Shown here piece after piece: positions 24,108-32,391 of a stretch of DNA of 64,000 nt. This DNA is from Nocardioides jiangsuensis (GTDB taxonomy: Bacteria > Actinomycetota > Actinomycetes > Propionibacteriales > Nocardioidaceae). Every line of letters starts with the position of its first letter. Within the stretch, counting starts at the first letter, position 1. A program made the translations under genes and the position numbers. The stretch lies in NCBI RefSeq assembly GCF_019679455.1, contig NZ_JAIEZQ010000001.1, positions 1,426,001 to 1,490,000 of the forward strand, given 5' to 3'. Below the pieces are notes generated by a model. The model did not search any database. It saw only the letters and a program-made list of their open reading frames with translations, and was not told the DNA's origin.

Positions 24108-25334
24108 TCACGGCAGAAGCGTCGGGTCGGTGTCGGGGAGGATCGTCTCCACCGCGTCCTCGAGCTCCTCCTCGACCTCGCCCACGGTGTCACCGAGGTC
24201 CCCGGTCGTCCCCCCGGAGCCGTCCGCCGTGCCGCCGCCGGTCACGCCGGGCTCGTTCGCGGTGGTGGTGTCCTGGGGGAGCACGTCCCCGGGGTCGGGC
24301 AGCAGGCCGGTGAGCCCGTCGCTATCCGGGGAGGGCAGCACGTCGGGCGCGGGGGCAGTCCCGCCGGTGGAGGACCCGGGTGCGTCGCCCGTCCCTGCAC
24401 CCTGCTGCGAGCCCGAGCCGTCGGCGCTGCCACCGCGGCTGCCGGTCACAGCCCCTTTGGGGACCACCACCGGGTGGTCGTTGTCGAGCGCGGCCGACGA
24501 CGCGCGCTGGAGAGCGCGGTCGACCTCGGCGCGGGCGAGCAGGATGCCGGGCAGCTGGAGGTCGGGAAGGTCGTCTCCACAGGTGGCGCAGAGCTCGCTC
24601 GCCTCGGCGTCGATGTCGCGCAGGGCCAGGGCCGCCGCGGTGACCTCTTCCTCGGCCTCCGGCGGAACGGAGCCGGCGAGGGCGCCGAGCTTCTCGATGC
24701 CGTCGGCGGCGAACGTGCGCACGGCGACGATGTCGTCGGGGTCGCGCGTCTCGCGGAAGGACTCGAAGAGCAGAGTCGAGCCCTCGTCGGCAGCGCCGCG
24801 GAACTCGGCGAGGGTGCCGGGAACGCGCGGCTCGCTCTGGAACGAGTCGGAGGCCAGCAGTCCCTCGACCTCGGTGAGGCGGTCGTTGGCCTGGTCCAGC
24901 AGGTCCCGGCCCTTGCCGCCCGGGCTCAGGCTGAGCCCGGCGTCGGCGAGCTCGATGCCGCGCTTGACCGGGTAGAGGGTGTCGCCGGGGAGGGCGCTCT
25001 GCGCGGCCGTGGCCATCGTCGCCGTACCGCCGACCAGCACTGCGACCGAAGCGGCCACGGCGATCCGGCGCTCGCGGGTGCCGCGGGTACGGGTGGGCAG
25101 GGTCAGCGCCGCGTTGGCGGGGGTGAGCAGCGACTCGGCCTCGGCCATGAGCCGGTCGCGCAGGTCGCGGGTGAACTCCTCGCGGGGCGCCACCGGGGCC
25201 TGGGTTCGCAGGACGGAGACCACGCCGAGCAGGTCGACGACCTCGCGGCTGCGGCCGGTGGGGCCGCTCGCGTCGCCGTCGACTGCGGTGGCGAACTCCT
25301 CCGCGCTTCGTCGCGCGGGGAAGAGGGGGGTCAT
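24108..25334 (-). CDS. DUF5667 membrane protein, RsbN-like anti-sigma factor candidate
   Basis: A 408-residue protein. The N-terminal cytoplasmic part (about 1-90) could bind a sigma factor. One membrane helix lies at about 91-110. The DUF5667 hallmark LPGDTLYPVKRGIE is at 115-128, a helical extracytoplasmic domain follows, and the last 150 residues are a Gly/Ser/Pro/Asp-rich low-complexity tail. It lies directly after a BldN-like sigma gene. In Streptomyces the protein in this position, RsbN, is the membrane-bound anti-sigma factor of BldN, so the same role is likely. The 142-base gap after the sigma gene may hold a separate promoter. Confidence 0.8.
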   Translation of the reverse strand: MTPLFPARRSAEEFATAVDGDASGPTGRSREVVDLLGVVSVLRTQAPVAPREEFTRDLRDRLMAEAESLLTPANAALTLPTRTRGTRERRIAVAASVAVLVGGTATMATAAQSALPGDTLYPVKRGIELADAGLSLSPGGKGRDLLDQANDRLTEVEGLLASDSFQSEPRVPGTLAEFRGAADEGSTLLFESFRETRDPDDIVAVRTFAADGIEKLGALAGSVPPEAEEEVTAAALALRDIDAEASELCATCGDDLPDLQLPGILLARAEVDRALQRASSAALDNDHPVVVPKGAVTGSRGGSADGSGSQQGAGTGDAPGSSTGGTAPAPDVLPSPDSDGLTGLLPDPGDVLPQDTTTANEPGVTGGGTADGSGGTTGDLGDTVGEVEEELEDAVETILPDTDPTLLP

Positions 25335-25476
25335 CGCGGGTGTCCTGTCCGTCGGTCGTGGTCCGTCAGGACTCTCAACGACCTAGCGCGCACGGAGGTT
25401 ACGGCGTGGGGTGGAGCGCACGGCGGCCGGCCCCCGGAGCGGGCGGGCCCGGAGGTCGGTGACGTCGTCGCACGCG

Positions 25477-26226
25477 TCATCGGATGCCCTCCGGAAGCAG
25501 CTTGGCCAGGTTGCGGACGCCGCGGAGCTGGAGCTGCTTGACCGCGCCGTCGCTGCGCCCGAGGACCTTCGCGGTCTCCGCGATGGAGAGGCCCTGGAGG
25601 AAGCGCATGATCAGGCACTCCTGCTGCTCGGCGGGCAGCTCGCCGAGCGCCGCGAGCAGCGACTCGTTGGTGAGCGAGGCGAGGACGGCGTTCTCCGGGC
25701 CCTCGGTCACCGAGTCGTGCGCGCTCATGTCCTCGGTGGCGAGCTCGAGCCGGGTCCGGCCGGCCTTGAAGTGGTCCGCGATCAGGTTCCGGGCGATGGT
25801 CATCAGCCAGGCGCCGAAGTCCTTGCCCTGCCACTTGAACGAGCTCATGCTGCGCAGGGCGCGGAAGAAGGTCTCCGACGTCAGGTCCTCGGCCAGGGTC
25901 ACCGAGCCGACCCGGTAGTACAGGAAGCGGTAGACCGAGGTCTGGTAGTGGTCGTAGAGCAGCCCGAACGCCTCGGAGTCGCCGCCGCGGGCGAGCTCGA
26001 CGAGCGCGATGATCCGGGTGGCCTCGGCCTCGTCGGCCTCCGAGGAGCAGGCCTGCCCGGAGTCGTCGGAGCCTCGCGGCCCGGCGCCCGGCGTCTGGTA
26101 GTCGACCGCCTCGGAGAGCAGCCAGCCGGTGGCGGGGGCCCCGGCGGTCGCCGGCTCGAGGGCGTGCAGCAGCGCGAGGCGCAGGGCGGTGAAGCCGTGC
26201 GCGAACTCAGCGTTGCGCGTGAACAT
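25477..26226 (-). CDS. ECF sigma factor, BldN-like
   Basis: A 249-residue sigma factor. An N-terminal extension of about 75 residues precedes sigma region 2 (EAFGLLYDHYQTSVYRFLYY, then DFGAWLMTIARNLIADHFK, about 84-156). Region 4 carries the helix-turn-helix LSIAETAKVLGRSDGAVKQL at 213-232. The extension is not typical of ECF factors, but Streptomyces BldN also begins with a long pro-sequence that is removed. Sequence similarity in regions 2 and 4 and the adjacent DUF5667 gene support BldN kinship. The upstream minus-strand region contains AGTTGGTGCAACT, a five-base-arm inverted repeat. Confidence 0.88.
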   Translation of the reverse strand: MFTRNAEFAHGFTALRLALLHALEPATAGAPATGWLLSEAVDYQTPGAGPRGSDDSGQACSSEADEAEATRIIALVELARGGDSEAFGLLYDHYQTSVYRFLYYRVGSVTLAEDLTSETFFRALRSMSSFKWQGKDFGAWLMTIARNLIADHFKAGRTRLELATEDMSAHDSVTEGPENAVLASLTNESLLAALGELPAEQQECLIMRFLQGLSIAETAKVLGRSDGAVKQLQLRGVRNLAKLLPEGIR

Positions 26227-26362
26227 GGAGTGTCTCCCTCCCCGGCTCCCACGGCCGGGTCCCTCATCCCCAGGCTAGGGGGGTTGGACGGAGTTGTGAA
26301 CCGGTGAGTAACTTCCAGTTGCACCAACTCTGTGTGTTCCCCCTCACACAGTTTGCCACTGT

Positions 26363-27268
26363 TCAGTGCACTTTACGCCTGATGGCCAGCGCCGCCGCGA
26401 CGCTGCCGCTGGCCGCCCCCGCGGCACCCGCCGCGAGCAGGCCGGCGCGGGCGGCCTTGCGCCCGGTGCGGTAGTCGCGGATCCGCCAGCCGTTGGCCCG
26501 GGCGTGGTCCCGCAGCCGGGAGTCGGGGTTGATGACGCAGGGGTCGCCCACCAGGCTCAGCATCGGCAGGTCGTTGAAGGAGTCGGAGTAGGCCGAGCAG
26601 CGTTCGAGGTCGAGTCCCTCGCGCTCGGCGATCGCGCGGACCGCCTCGCCCTTCGCGGGACCGTGCAGCAGGTCCCCGACCAGCCGGCCCGTGTAGACGC
26701 CGTCGACGTGCTCGGAGACCGTGCCCAGCGCCCCGGTCAGCCCGAGCCGGCGGGCGATGATCGTGGCGATCTCGATCGGCGCCGCGGTGACCAGCCACAC
26801 CCGCTGGCCCTGGTCGAGGTGCATCTGCGCGAGCGCCCGCGTGCCCGGCCAGATCCGGTGCGCCATCGCCTCGTCGAAGATCTCCTCGCCGAGCGACTCC
26901 AGCTCGGCGACGGTGTGGCCCTTGATGAAGTTGAGCGCCGACGACCGCGCCTCGGCGACGTGCTCGGGGTCCTCGACTCCGACGATCCGGAAGTAGGCCT
27001 GCTTCCACGCGGCGCCCAGGATCTCCCGGGTGGTGAAGAAGTGCCGCCGGTGCAGGCCCTTGGCCAGGTGGAAGATCGACGCGCCCTGCATGACCGTGTT
27101 GTCCACGTCGAAGAAGGCAGCGCTGGTCGGGTCCGGCGGTGTCGCCAGCGCCGACTCCACCTCCGCCGAGGACGCGGCGGCCTCGCCGGCGAGGACGGAC
27201 CGGGTGCGCAGGTCGGCGGCTCGGGGATGGCGTGGCCCCGGCCGTCTGCTGGGGTGGGCGGCATTCAC
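26363..27268 (-). CDS. HAD-superfamily IB hydrolase (SerB-like phosphatase)
   Basis: A 301-residue phosphatase. Motif I DVDNT puts the nucleophile at Asp54 and the acid/base at Asp56. Motif II lies in [11 protein letters not shown], the Lys of motif III in GPAKGEAV, and motif IV is [11 protein letters not shown]. The HAD-IB subfamily includes phosphoserine phosphatase and the mycobacterial Rv0505c protein, which has the same neighbours, so phosphoserine is only one possible substrate. A C-terminal Ala/Gly-rich hydrophobic stretch (about 275-295) may touch the membrane. The GTG start is supported by TAGGCT six bases upstream. Confidence 0.85.
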   Translation of the reverse strand: MNAAHPSRRPGPRHPRAADLRTRSVLAGEAAASSAEVESALATPPDPTSAAFFDVDNTVMQGASIFHLAKGLHRRHFFTTREILGAAWKQAYFRIVGVEDPEHVAEARSSALNFIKGHTVAELESLGEEIFDEAMAHRIWPGTRALAQMHLDQGQRVWLVTAAPIEIATIIARRLGLTGALGTVSEHVDGVYTGRLVGDLLHGPAKGEAVRAIAEREGLDLERCSAYSDSFNDLPMLSLVGDPCVINPDSRLRDHARANGWRIRDYRTGRKAARAGLLAAGAAGAASGSVAAALAIRRKVH

Positions 27269-27274
27269 ACGAGC

Positions 27275-27280
27275 AGCCTA
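27275..27280 (-). promoter_or_regulatory. -10 box of a probable leaderless HAD transcript
   Basis: TAGGCT on the minus strand ends six bases before the GTG at 27268. It shares a 54-base gap with the divergent acyl-CoA ligase gene. Confidence 0.5.
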
Positions 27281-27322
27281 GTGTCGAGCCGCCCTCGAAG
27301 TGCGTATGGGAGACTCGCGCAT

Positions 27323-28930
27323 GTGAGTGACGCCGGGAATCTCGCCGACCTTGTGGTGCGCGCCGCGCGCGAGAGCCCCGACCGGGTCGCCCTCGTGGAG
27401 GCCGGGACCGGGCGCCGTACCACCTGGGCGGAGCTCGACGCCGAGGTCGACCGGGTGGCCGGAGGGCTCGCCGCGATGGGCCTGGTCGCCGGGTATCGCG
27501 TCGTCATCGTGGTGGGCAACCGGCTCGAGTTCGTCACCACCTACCTCGGGGCGCTGCGTGCGCGGCTGGTCGCCGTGCCGGTGAACCCCCGCGCCGCCAC
27601 CGGCGAGCTGGTCCGGATGGTCGCGGACTGCGGCGCCCGGGTCGTGGTCGGCGACGCCACCACCATCACCTCCGTGCGGGCCGCCGTCGCCGGGCTCCAG
27701 GACGCGCTGGAGGGGGCGGAGGAGGAGCTGCGCAGCCGCACCCCGGTGCCGCGCATCGTGGTCTGCGGCGCCCTGCCGGTCCCGGGGGAGACCGCCTACG
27801 CCGACCTCGTCGCCCGTGGGGAGCCGCCCGCCGCCGTGGCCGCGGCCACCGACCCCGAGTCGCTCGCGGTGCTGCTCTACACCAGCGGGACCTCCGGCCG
27901 GCCCCGCGCCGCGATGCTCAGCCACCGGGCCCTGCTCGCCAACGTGGAGCAGGCCTCGGCCGTCGAGCCGCCGATGGTGCGGCCCGACGACTCCGTCCTC
28001 GGCGTGCTCCCGCTGTTCCACGTCTACGGGCTCAACGCCGTGCTCGGGCAGGTCCTGCGGCAGCGTGCGCGCCTGGTCCTGGTCGCCTCCTTCGACGTCG
28101 AGGGCTCCCTCGACGTGGTCGAGGACGAGGCGGTGACCGTCGTACCGGTGGCGCCGCCCGTGCTGGCGTACTGGATGGGCGTGGACGACCTGCGCCGGCG
28201 GCTCGACGGGGTCCGGGTGGCGCTGTCGGGGTCGGCGCCGCTGTCGCCCGAGCTGGTCGACGCGTTCGTGCGGCGGACCGGGGTGCCGGTCCACCAGGGC
28301 TACGGGCTGACCGAGGCCTCCCCGGTGGTCACCTCCACCCTGTGCAGCGGCACGGTCAAGCCGGGATCGGTCGGGTCGGCGCTGCCGGGGATCGAGATCC
28401 GTCTCGTCGACGACCACGGCCACGCCCCCGACGGGGAGGACCCCGGGGAGATCCTGGTCCGCGGCGCGAACCTGTTCAGCGGGTACTGGCCAGACGGGGC
28501 CGACGGCCCGGACGCGGACGGCTGGTGGCCCACCGGCGACGTCGGCTTCCTCGACGGGGACGGCGACCTGTTCCTCGTGGACCGGCTCAAGGAGCTGGTC
28601 ATCGTGTCCGGCTTCAACGTCTACCCGAGCGAGGTGGAGGACGTGGTCGCCGAGGTCGAGGGGGTGGCCGAGGTCGCGGTGATCGGGGTCGACGACCCGC
28701 ACACCGGCGAGGCGGTCGTCGCCTACGTGAAGCCCGTCCGCGGGACGATGCTGTCCCCGGACCAGCTCGCCGACCGGGTGCGCGAGCACTGTGCCGCACG
28801 ACTGGCCCGGTTCAAGCAGCCCGGCGCGGTGAAGGTCGTCGACGACCTCCCGCACACGGTGACCGGGAAGGTGGCCAAGGGACGGCTGCGCGCCACCGAA
28901 CGCCGCCGGGCGCTGGGGCTGCTCGAATGA
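27323..28930 (+). CDS. Acyl-CoA synthetase (AMP-forming)
   Basis: A 535-residue ANL-superfamily enzyme that activates a carboxylic acid as acyl-AMP and then acyl-CoA. P-loop LLYTSGTSGRPR lies near residue 190; GYGLTEASP, WWPTGDVGFLDGDG and SGFNVYPSEVE follow; and the catalytic Lys is in the terminal VTGKVAKG. The class is long-chain or medium-chain fatty acyl ligase by general pattern; the substrate is not determined. GTG start with GGGAG ten bases upstream; a much longer open frame to the left is not coding. It is ATGA-coupled to the glutaredoxin-like gene. Confidence 0.88.
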   Translation: MSDAGNLADLVVRAARESPDRVALVEAGTGRRTTWAELDAEVDRVAGGLAAMGLVAGYRVVIVVGNRLEFVTTYLGALRARLVAVPVNPRAATGELVRMVADCGARVVVGDATTITSVRAAVAGLQDALEGAEEELRSRTPVPRIVVCGALPVPGETAYADLVARGEPPAAVAAATDPESLAVLLYTSGTSGRPRAAMLSHRALLANVEQASAVEPPMVRPDDSVLGVLPLFHVYGLNAVLGQVLRQRARLVLVASFDVEGSLDVVEDEAVTVVPVAPPVLAYWMGVDDLRRRLDGVRVALSGSAPLSPELVDAFVRRTGVPVHQGYGLTEASPVVTSTLCSGTVKPGSVGSALPGIEIRLVDDHGHAPDGEDPGEILVRGANLFSGYWPDGADGPDADGWWPTGDVGFLDGDGDLFLVDRLKELVIVSGFNVYPSEVEDVVAEVEGVAEVAVIGVDDPHTGEAVVAYVKPVRGTMLSPDQLADRVREHCAARLARFKQPGAVKVVDDLPHTVTGKVAKGRLRATERRRALGLLE

Positions 28931-29196
28931 GCGGGCCGACCGAGCTGGGCGAGACCCCGCCGCGCGTGGTGCTGTACTCCAAGCCCGGCTGCCACCTGTG
29001 CGACGACGCCCGGGCCGTCGTCGAGGCAGTCTGCGAGGAGCTCGGCGAGACGTACGACGAGATCGACATCACCACCTCGGAGGAGCTGATGCGCAGCTAC
29101 GGCGAGGAGATCCCGGTGACCTTCGTCGACGGCCGGCAGCACGACTTCTGGCGGGTCGACCCGGCGCGGCTGCGGGCGGCCCTGACCGGGCGGTGA
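28927..29196 (+). CDS. Glutaredoxin family protein
   Basis: An 89-residue thioredoxin-fold protein with a CHLC redox pair at Cys22 and Cys25, the cis-Pro in IPVTF, and a DGRQHDFWRVD segment typical of the DUF836/glutaredoxin-like family that precedes hemA in mycobacteria (Rv0508 type). It probably handles thiol redox in the cytoplasm. It overlaps the ligase stop by four bases and is followed after 167 bases by rex. Confidence 0.85.
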   Translation: MSGPTELGETPPRVVLYSKPGCHLCDDARAVVEAVCEELGETYDEIDITTSEELMRSYGEEIPVTFVDGRQHDFWRVDPARLRAALTGR

Positions 29197-29262
29197 GGCG
29201 GCTTCGGGTACCCCGAATCGGGTGAGACAAGTCACGTGTGCTAGCGGGAGCTACCGCTCAGT

Positions 29263-29280
29263 TTGTTCCCACGTTCACAA
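29263..29280. promoter_or_regulatory. Rex operator in front of rex-hemACDB
   Basis: TTGTTCCCACGTTCACAA: the right half TTCACA matches the Rex consensus TGTGAACNNNTTCACA exactly and the left half keeps TGT and C. The arms GTTTGT (29261-29266) and ACAAAC (29277-29282) are palindromic. It lies between -35 and -10 of the rex promoter, so bound Rex would block its own operon. Confidence 0.65.
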
Positions 29281-29291
29281 ACTCCTACAGT
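29263..29291 (+). promoter_or_regulatory. rex-hem promoter
   Basis: TTGTTC (29263-29268), a 17-base spacer, and TACAGT (29286-29291). It overlaps the Rex operator. Transcription would start near 29298, leaving a leader of about 65 bases with a Shine-Dalgarno AGGAGA before the GTG. Confidence 0.55.
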
Positions 29292-29363
29292 GACGTTGCT
29301 GCCGGTTGACCGCAGGGTCCCGAGAGACGGGTGTCCCGTGCCCTGGCAGCGTTCAGGAGAATC

Positions 29364-30128
29364 GTGACCTCAGGACGCAGCAGCCGCGGAGGGGCCCCCA
29401 CCACCGAGGGTGTCTCCCGGACGGCCTCTGCCAAGGCGCCGGAGCGGGGTATCCCCGAGGCGACGGTGGCCCGGCTCCCCGTCTACCTGCGGGCCCTGAT
29501 CACGCTGTCCGACCGCGAGATCGCGACCTGCTCCAGCGAGGAGCTCGCGGCCGCCGCCGGCGTGAACAGCGCCAAGCTCCGCAAGGACCTGTCCTACCTC
29601 GGCTCCTACGGGACCCGCGGCGTCGGGTACGACGTGGAGTACCTGCGCTACCAGATCGCCCGCGAGATCGGCGTGACCCAGGACTGGCCGGTCGTCATCG
29701 TCGGCATCGGAAACCTCGGCCACGCCCTCGCCAACTACTCCGGGTTCAGCTCGCGCGGCTTCCGCATCGTCGCCCTGCTCGACAGCGACCCCGCCCGGCA
29801 CGGCGAGCCGCTCGGCGACCGCTTCATCCGCGACTTCGCCGACCTCGAGACGATCGTCCGCGAGCACGACGTGGCGATCGGGGTCATCGCCACCCCCGCC
29901 CATGCCGCGCAGGACGTCTGCGACCGCCTCGTGGCCTGCGGTGTGACCAGCATCCTCAACTTCGCACCGAGCGTCCTCTCGGTGCCCGAGGGAGTCGACG
30001 TGCGCAAGGTGGACCTCTCCATCGAGCTGCAGATCCTCGCCTACCACGAGCAGCGCAAGTCCGCGGCGTACGACGCCGACGCGCTGACGGAGCCGGAGAT
30101 CGCCGCAGCGGTCGTGGAGTCCGCATGA
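29364..30128 (+). CDS. rex: Redox-sensing transcriptional repressor Rex
   Basis: A 254-residue regulator that senses the NADH/NAD+ ratio. After a flexible tail of about 30 residues comes a winged helix domain (34-88) with the recognition region GVNSAKLRKDLSYLGSYGTR. A Rossmann domain with GIGNLGHALA at 114-123 follows, and a C-terminal swap helix (IELQILAYHEQRK) completes the dimer. High NADH releases Rex from DNA. The GTG at 29364 has AGGAGA six bases upstream, better than the GTG at 29331. Its own operator and the one before menJ-nuo suggest it controls heme synthesis and complex I. Confidence 0.95.
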   Translation: MTSGRSSRGGAPTTEGVSRTASAKAPERGIPEATVARLPVYLRALITLSDREIATCSSEELAAAAGVNSAKLRKDLSYLGSYGTRGVGYDVEYLRYQIAREIGVTQDWPVVIVGIGNLGHALANYSGFSSRGFRIVALLDSDPARHGEPLGDRFIRDFADLETIVREHDVAIGVIATPAHAAQDVCDRLVACGVTSILNFAPSVLSVPEGVDVRKVDLSIELQILAYHEQRKSAAYDADALTEPEIAAAVVESA

Positions 30129-31417
30129 GCGTCCTCGTCGTGGGTGTCTCCCACAAGACCGCGCCGGTCTCGGTGCTCGAACGTCTCGCGCTCGACGCCG
30201 ACGGCGTCGCCAAGCTCGTGCGCGAGGTCATCGACTCCGACCACGTGCTCGAGGCGACCGCGCTCGCGACCTGCAACCGGATCGAGGTCTACGCCGACGT
30301 CGACCGGTTCCACGGCAGCGTCGAGACCGTCTCCCGGCTGCTCTGCGAGCGCGCCGGCGAGAAGCCCGAGGACGTCGTCCCGCACCTGTACGTCCACTAC
30401 GACGACGGCGCCGTCTCCCACCTCTTCGGGGTCGCGGCCGGCCTCGAGTCGATGGTCGTCGGCGAGGGCCAGATCCTCGGCCAGACCCGCGACGCGCTGC
30501 GCGTGGGGCAGGAGCACGGCACCATCGGCCCCTCGCTCAACCTGCTGTTCCAGCAGGCCCTGCGGGTCGGCAAGCGCGCCCACGCCGAGACCGACATCGA
30601 CCGCGCCGCGCCGTCGCTGGTCAGCGTCGCCCTCGAGCGCGCCACCGAGCACGTCGGGCCGCTGGCCGGCAAGCACGTGGTCGTGATCGGCGCCGGTGCC
30701 ATGGCGAGCCTCGCCGTGTCCACGGTCAGCCGGTTCGGCGCCGGGGACGTCGTGGTCGCCAACCGCACCGACTCCAACGCCTCGCGGCTCGCCGAGCAGT
30801 ACGGCGGCCGGGTGGTGCCGCTCGCCGACATCGACGAGGCGATCGCCGCCGCCGACGTCCTCATCTCCTGCACCGGCGCCGCCGGCGTGGTGCTCCCGCT
30901 GGCACAGATCGCCGCCGCCCGGGTGCACGCCACCGACCCGCTCGCGGTGATCGACCTGGCACTCCCGCACGACGTGGACCCGGCCGTGGCGGAGCTGCCC
31001 GGCATCTCGCTGATCGGCCTGGCCCGGCTCGCTGCGGAGGTCCACGACAGCGACACCGCGAACGACGTCACCTCCGTGCGCGACATCGTGTCCGAGGAGA
31101 TCCAGGCGTTCCTCTCCGCCCGCCGGTCCGCGAGCGTCACCCCGACCGTCGTCGCGCTGCGCACCATGGCGACCGGGGTCGTCGACGCCGAGCTGGACCG
31201 GCTCGTGAGCCGGCTGCCCGAGCTGGACCCCGACGTCCGCGCCGAGGTCGAGCTCGCGATCCGCCGCGTCGCCGACAAGCTGCTGCACCAGCCGACGGTC
31301 CGCGTGAAGGAGCTCGCCCACGAGACCGGTGCGGTCTCGTACGCCGCAGCGCTCGCCGAGCTGTTCGCGCTCGACCCCGAGGCCGTGGACGCCGTGACCC
31401 GGGCGGAGGGAGTGTGA
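30125..31417 (+). CDS. hemA: Glutamyl-tRNA reductase
   Basis: A 430-residue enzyme that reduces glutamyl-tRNA to glutamate-1-semialdehyde, the first committed step of C5-pathway heme synthesis. The catalytic Cys50 is in ATCNRIEVY, GVSHKTAPVSVLE is at 7-19, the NADP-binding VVVIGAGAMA follows, and a C-terminal dimerisation helix ends the protein. It is ATGA-coupled to rex and to hemC. Its product is taken up by hemL, which lies 6 kb away on the same strand. Confidence 0.96.
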   Translation: MSVLVVGVSHKTAPVSVLERLALDADGVAKLVREVIDSDHVLEATALATCNRIEVYADVDRFHGSVETVSRLLCERAGEKPEDVVPHLYVHYDDGAVSHLFGVAAGLESMVVGEGQILGQTRDALRVGQEHGTIGPSLNLLFQQALRVGKRAHAETDIDRAAPSLVSVALERATEHVGPLAGKHVVVIGAGAMASLAVSTVSRFGAGDVVVANRTDSNASRLAEQYGGRVVPLADIDEAIAAADVLISCTGAAGVVLPLAQIAAARVHATDPLAVIDLALPHDVDPAVAELPGISLIGLARLAAEVHDSDTANDVTSVRDIVSEEIQAFLSARRSASVTPTVVALRTMATGVVDAELDRLVSRLPELDPDVRAEVELAIRRVADKLLHQPTVRVKELAHETGAVSYAAALAELFALDPEAVDAVTRAEGV

Positions 31418-32391
31418 TGACCGAGACGACCGCCACCCCCACCACGCCGTCGCAGACCGCGGAGGTCCCGCTGCGCGTGGGCACCCGCGCCTCGCTGCTC
31501 GCCCGCACCCAGAGCGAGCAGGTCGCGGCGCTGCTGCGTGAGGCGCTCGGCCGCGAGGTCGTGCTGGTCGAGGTGACCACCGAGGGCGACATCTCCGCCG
31601 CCCCGCTCGCGTCGATGGGCGGCGCCGGGGTGTTCGTCAGCGCCCTGCGTGACGCGCTGCTCCGCGGCGACGTCGACCTCGCGGTGCACTCGCTGAAGGA
31701 CCTGCCGACCTACCCGCAGGAGGGCGTCACGCTCGCCGCCGTACCGCCGCGGGAGGACCCCCGCGACGTGGTGGTGGCACGGGACGGGCTCACCCTCGGC
31801 GAGCTGCCGGCCGGCTCGACCGTCGGCACCGGCTCGCCGCGCCGGGCCGCGCAGCTCGCGGCGCTCGGCCTCGGGCTCGACGTGGTCGACATCCGCGGCA
31901 ACGTGGACACCAGGATCCGCAAGGTGACCTCCGGGGAGCTCGACGCCGTCGTGCTCGCCCGGGCCGGGCTCGCCAGGATCGGCCGGGTCGACGAGGCCAC
32001 CGAGGTCCTCGACCCGTTGCAGATGCTTCCCGCACCCGGGCAGGGTGCACTGGCAGTGGAATGTCGCAGTGACGAGGAGTTCCTGGCCGACCAGGTGCGC
32101 CTCGCGCTCGACGACGACCGCACCCGCGCAGCCGTCACGGCTGAGCGGACCGTGCTCAACGTGCTCGAGGCCGGCTGCTCCGCGCCGGTCGGGGCGCTCG
32201 CCGAGATCGCCGAGGGCGACCACGGCGACGAGCTGTGGGTCCGCGCGGTCGCCCTGTCGTACGACGGCGCCGTCGCCGTACGACGCTCTGCCACCGGCAC
32301 ACCCGACGACGCTGTCGGAGTGGGCCAGCGCCTCGCAGCAGAGATGCTCGAAGAAGGCGCAGACACACTCATCAGTGAGCGCGTGTCATGA
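31414..32391 (+). CDS. hemC: Porphobilinogen deaminase (hydroxymethylbilane synthase)
   Basis: A 325-residue enzyme that joins four porphobilinogens into hydroxymethylbilane. The dipyrromethane cofactor attaches to Cys255 in [26 protein letters not shown] and [11 protein letters not shown] carry substrate-binding residues. Four-base overlaps on both sides place it in tight translational coupling between hemA and the cobA/hemD fusion. Confidence 0.96.
   Translation: MMTETTATPTTPSQTAEVPLRVGTRASLLARTQSEQVAALLREALGREVVLVEVTTEGDISAAPLASMGGAGVFVSALRDALLRGDVDLAVHSLKDLPTYPQEGVTLAAVPPREDPRDVVVARDGLTLGELPAGSTVGTGSPRRAAQLAALGLGLDVVDIRGNVDTRIRKVTSGELDAVVLARAGLARIGRVDEATEVLDPLQMLPAPGQGALAVECRSDEEFLADQVRLALDDDRTRAAVTAERTVLNVLEAGCSAPVGALAEIAEGDHGDELWVRAVALSYDGAVAVRRSATGTPDDAVGVGQRLAAEMLEEGADTLISERVS

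Noticed and set aside
29331-29363. Upstream GTG start for rex
   Set aside because: It has no ribosome binding site, whereas the GTG at 29364 has AGGAGA at ideal distance.
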